Shown here piece by piece: positions 1-5,142 of a DNA stretch of 5,142 nucleotides. Every line of letters starts with the position of its first letter. The first letter of the stretch is position 1. The position numbers were made by a program, and so were the translations under genes. The stretch comes from an uncultured Pseudomonadota bacterium (GTDB lineage Bacteria > Lernaellota > Lernaellaia > Lernaellales > Lernaellaceae), in contig CALBTQ010000527.1 in NCBI GenBank assembly GCA_937967875.1, forward strand, positions 1 to 5,142, in the 5' to 3' direction. The notes below the pieces were generated by a model. That model saw only the letters and a program-made list of their open reading frames with translations, ran no database searches and had not been told where the DNA came from.

Positions 1-53
1 ATCAGCAGCGCGATCGCCGCGATCACGACCAACAGCTCGATCAGCGTGAAGGC
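1..53 (-). pseudogene. Truncated type IV prepilin / pseudopilin N-terminus (fragment)
   Basis: Read on the minus strand from 53 down to 1, the frame gives AFTLIELLVVIAAIALL. This is the highly conserved core of the prepilin N-terminal methylation motif found in type IV pilins and type II secretion pseudopilins, with the Phe at +1 and Glu at +5 of the mature protein. Such proteins normally start with a short basic leader ending in Gly just before the Phe. Here the residue before Phe is Ala, and directly upstream in frame is a TAG stop (54-56). No start codon or leader can be read further upstream on the minus strand to about 120. As it stands the piece cannot give a processable prepilin. It continues past the left edge, so the rest of the gene is not visible. 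It may be a true gene remnant, or a join at a repeated pilin motif at an assembly boundary. The motif call is strong; the pseudogene status is less certain. Confidence 0.6.
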
Positions 54-306
54 CTATAAAAATCAAACAGATTAGGGTTTGCTTGGCGATCCCCGACGAT
101 GATCGAGACGACGGTAAGCGCTGATTGAATTATTCATTCCATCGTCGGCGGCGGAAGAGGGCGATGGTTCGATCCGCTGGTTTTGTAGGCGCTATTAATT
201 GAGCGGTGCTAGAAAATGACCACCCCGAAACTGGCGGCAACCGATCGGAGAGAGGTGAAACAACTTGGATTTACGGCGGTTTTTCTTCGGACATTCAAAA
301 ATGTTT
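54..306. other. Intergenic upstream region with dyads; possible activator-binding zone
   Basis: No credible gene is seen in this stretch on either strand. It lies 0-250 bp upstream of the sigma-54 promoter, where NtrC-type activators usually bind. Several inverted repeats are visible: CGATC-N9-GATCG at 87-105; a 9-bp pair, CCGACGATG at 93-101 with CATCGTCGG at 140-148; CCATCG-N17-CGATGG at 139-167; CGCT-N8-AGCG at 190-205; and the palindrome CCGATCGG at 241-248. None matches a named operator, and short GC-rich dyads arise by chance. The assignment as an enhancer region rests mainly on position. Confidence 0.3.
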
Positions 307-323
307 CTGGTACGGTTGTTGCT
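307..323 (+). promoter_or_regulatory. Sigma-54 (RpoN) -24/-12 promoter for the four-gene operon
   Basis: The sequence CTGGTACGGTTGTTGCT matches the sigma-54 consensus YTGGYACG-N4-TTGCW at every defined position. The invariant GG (309-310) and GC (321-322) are exactly 10 nt apart. Counting the C at 322 as -12 puts the transcription start near the A at 334, leaving a leader of about 40 nt before the kinase ATG at 374. The second gene downstream encodes an activator of just this class of promoter, which strengthens the call and suggests autoregulation. I saw no comparable sigma-70 promoter directly upstream of 374. Confidence 0.85.
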
Positions 324-373
324 GAACAAAATTATATGTTGAGTCGACACTTGTTGTGCCCGGTGGTTGGATA

Positions 374-1834
374 ATGCAAAGAAAAGAAAGCAAACTCTCC
401 ATTTTTTCCACGCAGGCACTTTTCTATTTTCTGATTATCATAATTATTTTGTCCATTTTCGGAACGCTGTTCTTCTCGACGGCCAAGGCTCACCTGGAAG
501 GGGAGATCGGGCGTAAGCTCAAAGACATTGCCAGCATCACCGCGCGCAACGCCCCGCCGGAACGTCTGGAGTTGATCAAACTCGGCGACGATCAAACCCG
601 GATGGTCCTACGGTTGAAGGAGAAGCTGAGCGAGATTCGCGAGGCGACCGGCGTGGAGAGCGTTTTCATTTTTCGGCCGGACGGCACATCCATCGTCGAT
701 CCGCGACCGGCTTATGAAATCGGCGCGACCTACATGCTGTCGCATTTCGAGCCGGATTTCTTCCAGGAACTGCAACAGGGGCGGTCGGTCAACACGGCCA
801 GTTACCGCTTTGCTTCCGGCGAGCTTTTCATTTCGGCTTATGCGCCGATCATGAATGCGCAAGGGAGGCTGTATGCGATCGTCGGCGTGGACGCGGGCAC
901 CAAGGAAATCGAGGTCATCGAGCAAATGCGGACGCGCTTGTACTGGATCGCCGGGCTGAGCGCCGTTTTCGCGTTTCTGTTCGCGCTGCTGTTGGCGCGC
1001 TCGCTGGCCAAGCCGATCCGCAACATGGCGAAAACCGCCGAGCAGATCGGCGACGGCGATTACACGGCGCGCGTGGCCATTCCGCGGATCGTCGAGCTGG
1101 AGATTCTCGCCGATTCCATCAACAAAATGACGCAGCAGGTGCAGGCGCGCGATGCGCGATTGAAGGAAATGTCGGCGAACGTCGCTCATGAAATCCGCAA
1201 TCCGCTCAATTCGATCAAGCTGTTGCTGGCGGTGCTGGGCGGGGAGATGCAGGAGCAGAACGCCGCTACTTCGCCCAAGACCATCGAGACGCTCAATTAC
1301 GAGATCGGCAAGCTCAATCGATTTTTGACCGAGTTTCTCACCTATTCGCGTCCGATAACGTTGCTGCGCGGTGAAACCGATCCGGCCGATCTGGCCGCGA
1401 AGACCGTGGAAATGACGGCGGCCGCGGCCGAGGAAAAGGGCGTGAGCGTGCACCTGCAACCGGAGGCGGCCCTGCCGTTGATCTGCGTCGATCGCGATCG
1501 CATGGAACAGTCGCTGTTGAACGTTTTACTCAACGCCATCGAAGCCAGCGACGACGGCGGGCGGGTCGTCATGAGCATCCGGCTGCACCCGGAAGATCAA
1601 ACGATCGACTTTGCGGTGGAGGATTCGGGGCACGGCATCGCCGATTCGGCCCTGGAGCAAATATTCGAACCGTTCTTCACGACCAAACAATCCGGTACGG
1701 GACTCGGGCTGGCCAACGCGGAGAAAATCGTGCGCGATCACGGCGGAGTGATCGTCGCCGAGAACATCCCCAACGGCGGCGCGCGGATTATCGTTCGCCT
1801 GCCGGTGAACAATGCCCGGACGGAGGATAAGTGA
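374..1834 (+). CDS. Membrane sensor histidine kinase (Cache-like sensor, HAMP, HisKA, HATPase)
   Basis: A 486-residue sensor kinase expected to autophosphorylate on His and pass phosphate to the adjacent response regulator. Visible parts in order: short basic N-terminus; membrane segment about 13-35; extracytoplasmic region about 36-187, whose second half (VFIFRPDGT, then FISAYAPIMNAQGRLYAIVGVD) resembles a PAS-like Cache fold; second membrane segment about 189-209; HAMP linker about 210-262 starting at the AKPI motif; HisKA with AHEIRNPLNS and phosphoacceptor His272; HATPase_c with N-box Asn387 in LLNVLLNAIEAS, G1 box DSGHGI (417-422), F-box FEPFFTTK and G2 box GTGLGLA (441-447). All catalytic motifs are intact. 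The ATG at 374 is preferred over an in-frame GTG at 356 because GGTGG (362-366) sits 7 nt upstream of the ATG and the GTG has no ribosome site. It is the first gene of the operon. The ligand cannot be read from sequence. Confidence 0.95.
   Translation: MQRKESKLSIFSTQALFYFLIIIIILSIFGTLFFSTAKAHLEGEIGRKLKDIASITARNAPPERLELIKLGDDQTRMVLRLKEKLSEIREATGVESVFIFRPDGTSIVDPRPAYEIGATYMLSHFEPDFFQELQQGRSVNTASYRFASGELFISAYAPIMNAQGRLYAIVGVDAGTKEIEVIEQMRTRLYWIAGLSAVFAFLFALLLARSLAKPIRNMAKTAEQIGDGDYTARVAIPRIVELEILADSINKMTQQVQARDARLKEMSANVAHEIRNPLNSIKLLLAVLGGEMQEQNAATSPKTIETLNYEIGKLNRFLTEFLTYSRPITLLRGETDPADLAAKTVEMTAAAAEEKGVSVHLQPEAALPLICVDRDRMEQSLLNVLLNAIEASDDGGRVVMSIRLHPEDQTIDFAVEDSGHGIADSALEQIFEPFFTTKQSGTGLGLANAEKIVRDHGGVIVAENIPNGGARIIVRLPVNNARTEDK
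1822..1826 (+). promoter_or_regulatory. Shine-Dalgarno site that fixes the regulator start
   Basis: GGAGG lies 9 nt before the ATG at 1836, inside the last codons of the kinase gene. It favours 1836 over the in-frame ATG at 1812. Starting at 1836 also gives a protein that opens directly with the receiver-domain strand (MATFLIVDDN), as is usual for the family. Confidence 0.75.
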
Positions 1835-1835
1835 C

Positions 1836-3215
1836 ATGGCCACTTTTCTGATCGTCGACGACAACAAAACGGCCGCCGATGCGCTGCGCATTCTGGTCGA
1901 GCGACGCGGCTACACGGCGTTTGCCGCCTATGACGGCGAACAGGCGCTGACGATTCTGGAGCGCGAATCGATCGATATTCTCGTCACCGACGTGAAGATG
2001 CCGCGCATCGACGGCATGCAATTGCTGAAGATCGCGCGTGAACGCTGGCCGGACATCGTCGTCGTGCTGATCACCGCTTACGGCAGCGTGGAACTGGCGG
2101 TGGAGGCGATGAAAGTCGGCGCCTTCGATTTTGTCACCAAGCCGCTGGACAACAATGAACTGCAGGTCAAATTCCAGAAGGCCGTTGCGCAGCGCGAATT
2201 GGCGCAGAAGATGGAACGCCTGAGTGCGCGCGTGATGTCCTACGAGGAGGATGACGCGTACCGTTACGGCGCCGGGGAGATCATCGGTTCCAGCCCGCCG
2301 ATGCGGCAGGTGTTCGAGATGATCGAAAAGGTCGCGCCGTCGGATTCGACCGTGTTGATCTGCGGGGAAAGCGGCACCGGCAAGGAACTGGTCGCGCGCG
2401 CGATTCATTACAAGAGCATGCGCGCCAACGCCCCGTTCATCAGCGCGCATTGCGTGGCCTATGCTGAGGGCGTGCTGGAAAGCGAATTGTTCGGTCATGA
2501 ACGCGGCGCGTTTACCGGCGCGGCCGGCCGGCGCATCGGCCGTTTCGAACTGGCCGATCGCGGCACCTTTTTCCTGGACGAAGTGGGCGACATTCCGTTG
2601 GGCATGCAGACCAAGCTGTTGCGCGTGCTGCAGGAAAAGGAGTTCGAGCGCGTCGGCGGCGACAAGACGATCAAGGTGAACATCCGCATCGTTTCGGCCA
2701 CGAACAAGAATCTGCCCAAAGCGGTCAAGGAAGGCGCGTTCCGCGAAGACCTGTATTATCGGCTGAACGTTTTCACCATCGATCTGCCGCCGCTGCGCAA
2801 TCGCAAGAGCGACATTCCGAGTTTGATCGACGCGTTCGTGCAGCGGGAAGCGCGACGGTTGGGGCGGTCGGTGCAGCGGCCGGTAGCGCGCGCGCTCGAT
2901 GTGCTGATGGATTATGACTGGCCGGGCAACGTGCGCGAATTGCGCAACGTGATCGAACGCGCGGCGGTGCTGGCCGACGGGGCGCCGATCGATCTGCCGC
3001 ATCTGCCGCCGATGTTTTCGCTGCCGGTAAACTCCTACGTCACGCTGCCGGATGACGATGTGGATTTCGACGGCGAGATGGAGAACTTCGAGCGACGCCT
3101 TATTCTGCACGCCTATGAGCGGTCGGGGCGGGTGAAGGCCAAGGCGGCGCGCATGCTGGGCATCGACCGCAATCGTTTTCGCAACAAGTTGGAAAAATTC
3201 GGGATCACGGATTGA
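1836..3215 (+). CDS. NtrC-family sigma-54-dependent response regulator
   Basis: A 459-residue cytoplasmic transcription activator with the classic three domains. The receiver (about 1-118) has acidic Asp8/Asp9, phosphoacceptor Asp52 in TDVKMP, Thr80 and Lys102 in TKP. The AAA+ sigma-54 interaction domain (about 146-380) has Walker A GESGTGKE (177-184), the sigma-54-contacting GAFTGA loop (224-229), Walker B FFLDE (245-249), sensor I ATN (288-290), arginine-finger region FREDLYYRL (302-310) and sensor II WPGNVREL (362-369). A Fis-type helix-turn-helix ends the protein (about 415-457, with KAKAARMLGIDRNRFRNKL). With GAFTGA complete, it should be able to open sigma-54 promoters. It begins 1 nt after the kinase stop, so the kinase is almost certainly its partner. 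Its likely target is the sigma-54 promoter of its own operon (inference). The length is typical of the family. The exact ortholog (AtoC/ZraR/HydG-like) cannot be decided, so no symbol is given. Confidence 0.96.
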   Translation: MATFLIVDDNKTAADALRILVERRGYTAFAAYDGEQALTILERESIDILVTDVKMPRIDGMQLLKIARERWPDIVVVLITAYGSVELAVEAMKVGAFDFVTKPLDNNELQVKFQKAVAQRELAQKMERLSARVMSYEEDDAYRYGAGEIIGSSPPMRQVFEMIEKVAPSDSTVLICGESGTGKELVARAIHYKSMRANAPFISAHCVAYAEGVLESELFGHERGAFTGAAGRRIGRFELADRGTFFLDEVGDIPLGMQTKLLRVLQEKEFERVGGDKTIKVNIRIVSATNKNLPKAVKEGAFREDLYYRLNVFTIDLPPLRNRKSDIPSLIDAFVQREARRLGRSVQRPVARALDVLMDYDWPGNVRELRNVIERAAVLADGAPIDLPHLPPMFSLPVNSYVTLPDDDVDFDGEMENFERRLILHAYERSGRVKAKAARMLGIDRNRFRNKLEKFGITD

Positions 3216-3712
3216 AGAAGAATGTCGCCGGTATTGCGCTCGTGCTCATGCTGCTGTGTGCGGCGGGCGTGTACGCCGACGAATCGTTCGAGTCGATCGA
3301 TGCCTGGCGATCCTGGAAAAGCATCGAGGTCGCCATCGCCCTGGCCCCGCTGGACGGGCCGGAGGACATTCGCGAAAAAGCGGAAATCATCGCGGATCGA
3401 CTCGACGAACTGAAGCGCGAGGAGACGCGTCTGACGCAGGAGAGCGAACAAAACGCGCAGATGGTCCGATCCTTACACAATCAACGCGAGATTTTGCGCA
3501 ATCTGGCCGAGCTGCAACAAGGACGCGGCGCCCAGGACCCACAACAGCTTCATGAACTCACCGAGCGAATTCAACAACAAGAGCAATTATTTAAGCGGAG
3601 GAAAAAGTCTTTGAACGATCTGCGCGGGGAAACGGATCGTTTGCAGCGTCTGCTTGAAGAGTACAAACAAAAGGCCGCATCCCTACAACAGAAGGAAAGC
3701 ATTGTTCCATGA
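3212..3712 (+). CDS. Small secreted coiled-coil protein, family not recognised
   Basis: A 166-residue protein predicted to be exported. It opens with a signal peptide: basic MKKN, hydrophobic core about 6-18, and a signal peptidase I site after VYA (Ala22). The Cys at 16 is preceded by Leu, so a lipobox is not supported. The mature part has a short Trp-containing segment (AWRSWKS, 31-37). After that it is very rich in Glu, Gln, Lys, Arg and Leu and looks almost wholly alpha-helical, with two probable coiled-coil stretches at about 50-102 and 109-160, split by a Gly/Pro-containing break near 103-110. This suggests a helical hairpin or an oligomer in the periplasm. The start is TTG at 3212, overlapping the regulator stop by 4 nt (TTGA). 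Later in-frame GTG/ATG codons would remove the basic end of the signal peptide. The gene overlaps the next by 4 nt (ATGA), so its job is probably tied to the barrel protein. I do not recognise its function; a spacer, chaperone or gating role is only conjecture. Confidence 0.85.
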   Translation: MKKNVAGIALVLMLLCAAGVYADESFESIDAWRSWKSIEVAIALAPLDGPEDIREKAEIIADRLDELKREETRLTQESEQNAQMVRSLHNQREILRNLAELQQGRGAQDPQQLHELTERIQQQEQLFKRRKKSLNDLRGETDRLQRLLEEYKQKAASLQQKESIVP

Positions 3713-4917
3713 AACGCCGCATTGTTTTGTTGACGATCCTGTTGTTGGTCTTTTCGGCGATGGTTGTACATGCCGACGATGCCCAGGAAAACGACGATTC
3801 GCTGTCGGGTGTCGTGGGCGTGGCCGCCATGTACGATTCACATTTCGATTTGGCGAACGAGTTTCCCGCCGACACCGACGGGGAAGACGAATTCATCTAT
3901 CAGCTCGACGCCAAGCTGGGCTTAAAATTCTCCTGGGGCAGCAACAGCCGGCTGGAATTCGACGTGCAGGAATTGGCCTATTGGCCGCACTTCCATACGG
4001 AAAAATCCTGGTATGTCAGCAACGGCAATCTTTATTTCGGCTTCTTTTTCGGGGCGAACTCGATCAGCATGCTCGACAGCGTGCGTTACTTTGTCCCCTC
4101 CGAAAAGGAGGAGATCGATCTGTTCCGCAACTCGTTCACCATGGCGGGCAAGCATAAGTTTTCCAATTTGTGGGAAGGGCTGCTCGGCTACGAGAACATC
4201 ATCAATCTGCATTTCGACAGCGCGGGCAACGACTACTCGATGAACGGCGGTTTTGTCGAACTGCGCAACACGTGGACGCCGCTGGTATATACGTATTACT
4301 CGTTCGATTGCCTGTATTACATCGGCAACAACCAGATGACCGATCCGGAGATTTTAAGCCCGCCCAACGACGGTTATCGCTATTCGGGTAAAGCCGGTTT
4401 CGACGCGCTGTTCGGGATTCGGCATTACCTGCAAGGTTCCTATACCTTCCAGCGGGATCGCGGCGATTATCTACGGCCGGCCATGATCGAGAACGCCAAC
4501 GTCGTCGACAACCAGACGCCGCCGCCCCCGCCGGATGGTCATCGGCCGCCGCCGACGCCATTGGAGCAGGTGCGCGGTTTCGAGGGAGAACAAGCTTCTT
4601 TGGAGGTCGACGCCGAATTCAATTACGCCAAGCATAAGGCGACGCTGCTTTACTCGATTCGCTTCAATGAACGGTTCTCCGCTTCGCTCTACAACGAGTT
4701 CATTCACAAGGATTTCATTCCCAACGGCGATATGCCGCCATACTTCGACGGCGACCGCACCGACCGATTGTTCCTCGTTTCCGCCTGGTTCACCGCTCGT
4801 ACGTTCGGGCAACTGTATGCGAAAACCTATTACGTGTTGCGGGCGAATATTGCGTCGGACGATGAGGACAGCGTGCAGGAACACATCGCTTCGGTGGGTC
4901 TTGAGTATCGTTTTTAA
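3709..4917 (+). CDS. Predicted outer-membrane beta-barrel protein, family not recognised
   Basis: A 402-residue exported protein. The signal peptide is MKRR, a hydrophobic core about 5-20, and cleavage after VHA (Ala22). The mature chain shows many stretches of alternating polar and hydrophobic/aromatic residues, for example at about 34-45, 62-75, 80-90, 106-114, 155-168, 190-204, 238-248, 308-320, 322-333, 352-364, 366-379 and 392-402. It ends in GLEYRF, with the C-terminal Phe typical of substrates of the BAM barrel-assembly machine. I estimate roughly 14-18 strands by eye. Acidic loops lie near 53-61 and 383-389. An unusual Pro-rich stretch (271-284) sits in a long region, about 250-292, that is probably a loop. 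The Cys at 201 is the only Cys in the mature protein. It is the last gene of the operon, with its ATG overlapping the previous stop (ATGA) and a weak AGGA 12 nt upstream. Porin, export channel or adhesion roles all remain open. Confidence 0.85.
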   Translation: MKRRIVLLTILLLVFSAMVVHADDAQENDDSLSGVVGVAAMYDSHFDLANEFPADTDGEDEFIYQLDAKLGLKFSWGSNSRLEFDVQELAYWPHFHTEKSWYVSNGNLYFGFFFGANSISMLDSVRYFVPSEKEEIDLFRNSFTMAGKHKFSNLWEGLLGYENIINLHFDSAGNDYSMNGGFVELRNTWTPLVYTYYSFDCLYYIGNNQMTDPEILSPPNDGYRYSGKAGFDALFGIRHYLQGSYTFQRDRGDYLRPAMIENANVVDNQTPPPPPDGHRPPPTPLEQVRGFEGEQASLEVDAEFNYAKHKATLLYSIRFNERFSASLYNEFIHKDFIPNGDMPPYFDGDRTDRLFLVSAWFTARTFGQLYAKTYYVLRANIASDDEDSVQEHIASVGLEYRF

Positions 4918-4983
4918 AATGGGAAAGAATGCCTCCGGTAATTTAAACCGCCAATCGGTCGAAGGGGATTGTGGGCCGCCGAT

Positions 4984-5000
4984 CGGAAACGATCTTTCCG
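4984..5000 (+). terminator. Small hairpin after the operon, weak terminator candidate
   Basis: CGGAAA (4984-4989) pairs perfectly with TTTCCG (4995-5000) around a 5-nt loop. An alternative 5-bp stem with a GAAA tetraloop (GATCG at 4981-4985 with CGATC at 4990-4994) uses some of the same bases. It lies 67 nt after the barrel stop codon, where a terminator would be expected. No T-run follows on the plus strand, so it is not a good intrinsic terminator. It might instead stabilise the 3' end of the message. Confidence 0.25.
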
Positions 5001-5075
5001 CTAAAAATTCAAAGAAATAGAATAGATAGCAAATACCTATCGAATATCTCATGGAATATTCAAAATTGACTAATG

Positions 5076-5087
5076 ATACAATTGTAT
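5076..5087. promoter_or_regulatory. Perfect 12-bp palindrome next to a -35-like box; possible operator
   Basis: ATACAATTGTAT is a perfect palindrome, and with one mismatched pair the symmetry extends to AATG at 5072-5075 and GAT at 5088-5090. Just upstream, TTGACT (5066-5071) resembles a sigma-70 -35 box. No good -10 hexamer stands at 16-18 nt spacing. The layout would suit a repressor site in the promoter of a gene beyond the right edge, but this rests on short motifs in AT-rich DNA. Confidence 0.25.
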
Positions 5088-5142
5088 GATAGATATCTGA
5101 TGTTCGGGGGGCGTCCGATTAATGCCTTTGCTCCTTCAAGGA

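Larger units (their letters stand above)
4918..5142. other. Non-coding 3' region with sharp shift to AT-rich DNA
   Basis: No gene is supported here. The first part (4918-5000) is mixed in composition and has a near-repeat, CCGCCAATCGG (4948-4958) and CCGCCGATCGG (4976-4986). From about 5001 to 5100 the DNA is markedly AT-rich compared with the operon, as expected for a promoter region of a gene further right. Three palindromes fall here: GAATATTC at 5054-5061, ATACAATTGTAT at 5076-5087 and AGATATCT at 5091-5098. An ATG at 5122 with a G-run 10 nt upstream could open a gene, but only seven codons remain before the edge. Confidence 0.5.

Noticed and set aside
255..374. 39-codon frame from GTG 255 ending TAATG at the kinase start
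   Set aside because: The sigma-54 promoter lies inside it and would start transcripts downstream of its GTG. The product has no visible motif.
608..1459. Long minus-strand open frame opposite the kinase gene
   Set aside because: It lies wholly antisense to a gene with every kinase motif intact. Its product is a low-complexity His/Arg/Leu-rich chain typical of reverse frames in GC-rich DNA.
1788..3110. 440-codon minus-strand open frame opposite the regulator
   Set aside because: The plus strand has a full NtrC-family protein. The antisense product shows no domain and is rich in Arg, His, Gln and Ala, as expected for a shadow.
4981..4994. GATCG-GAAA-CGATC hairpin as an intrinsic terminator
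   Set aside because: The stem is only 5 bp and only three Ts follow, and it competes with the overlapping 6-bp hairpin at 4984-5000.
4471..5052. Minus-strand open frame running from the AT-rich region into the barrel gene
   Set aside because: It mostly overlaps the barrel gene on the other strand, shows no recognisable motif or signal peptide, and composition changes along it follow the underlying plus-strand gene.
5122..5142. Possible gene start, ATG with G-run upstream
   Set aside because: Only seven codons are visible, and the upstream G-run is not a clear ribosome site, so no gene can be claimed.
1..5142. CRISPR arrays, tRNA or rRNA genes, insertion sequences
   Set aside because: No regularly spaced repeats, no cloverleaf or rRNA-like segment, and no transposase frame or terminal inverted repeats were found by reading both strands.

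Overview
The window carries one compact plus-strand operon of four genes (374-4917), preceded by a convincing sigma-54 promoter (307-323). The genes are a membrane sensor histidine kinase, an NtrC-type sigma-54-activating response regulator, a small secreted coiled-coil protein, and an outer-membrane beta-barrel-like protein. The spacing is very tight: 1 nt between kinase and regulator, then 4-nt stop/start overlaps at the next two junctions. This makes co-transcription and translational coupling very likely.

The organism is a diderm (Gram-negative-type) bacterium: two products have Sec signal peptides, one ends like a BAM-assembled beta-barrel, and the regulation uses sigma-54. Coding DNA is GC-rich, with G/C favoured at third positions. 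A sigma-54/NtrC two-component pair and a type IV pilin-like remnant would suit a deltaproteobacterial or myxococcal lineage or a related candidate phylum. No marker gene is present, so the lineage cannot be fixed from this window.

Layout: 1-53 (minus) encodes the N-terminal hydrophobic core of a type IV prepilin, cut off by an in-frame stop exactly where the leader peptide should be. 54-306 has no credible gene but several dyads where enhancer sites for an NtrC-type activator could lie. 307-373 is the sigma-54 promoter and a leader of about 40 nt. 374-4917 is the operon. 4918-5142 is non-coding and becomes distinctly AT-rich after about 5000. It holds a small hairpin and palindromes that could mark the control region of a gene beyond the right edge.

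Working model (inference): the kinase senses a ligand or envelope condition through a Cache-like extracytoplasmic domain and phosphorylates the regulator at Asp52. The regulator then drives sigma-54 polymerase at its own operon promoter, giving positive feedback. The output is a periplasmic coiled-coil protein and an outer-membrane barrel, made together. I do not recognise either as a named family. A dedicated sigma-54 two-component pair fused in one operon to a two-protein envelope module is the most interesting content of the window.
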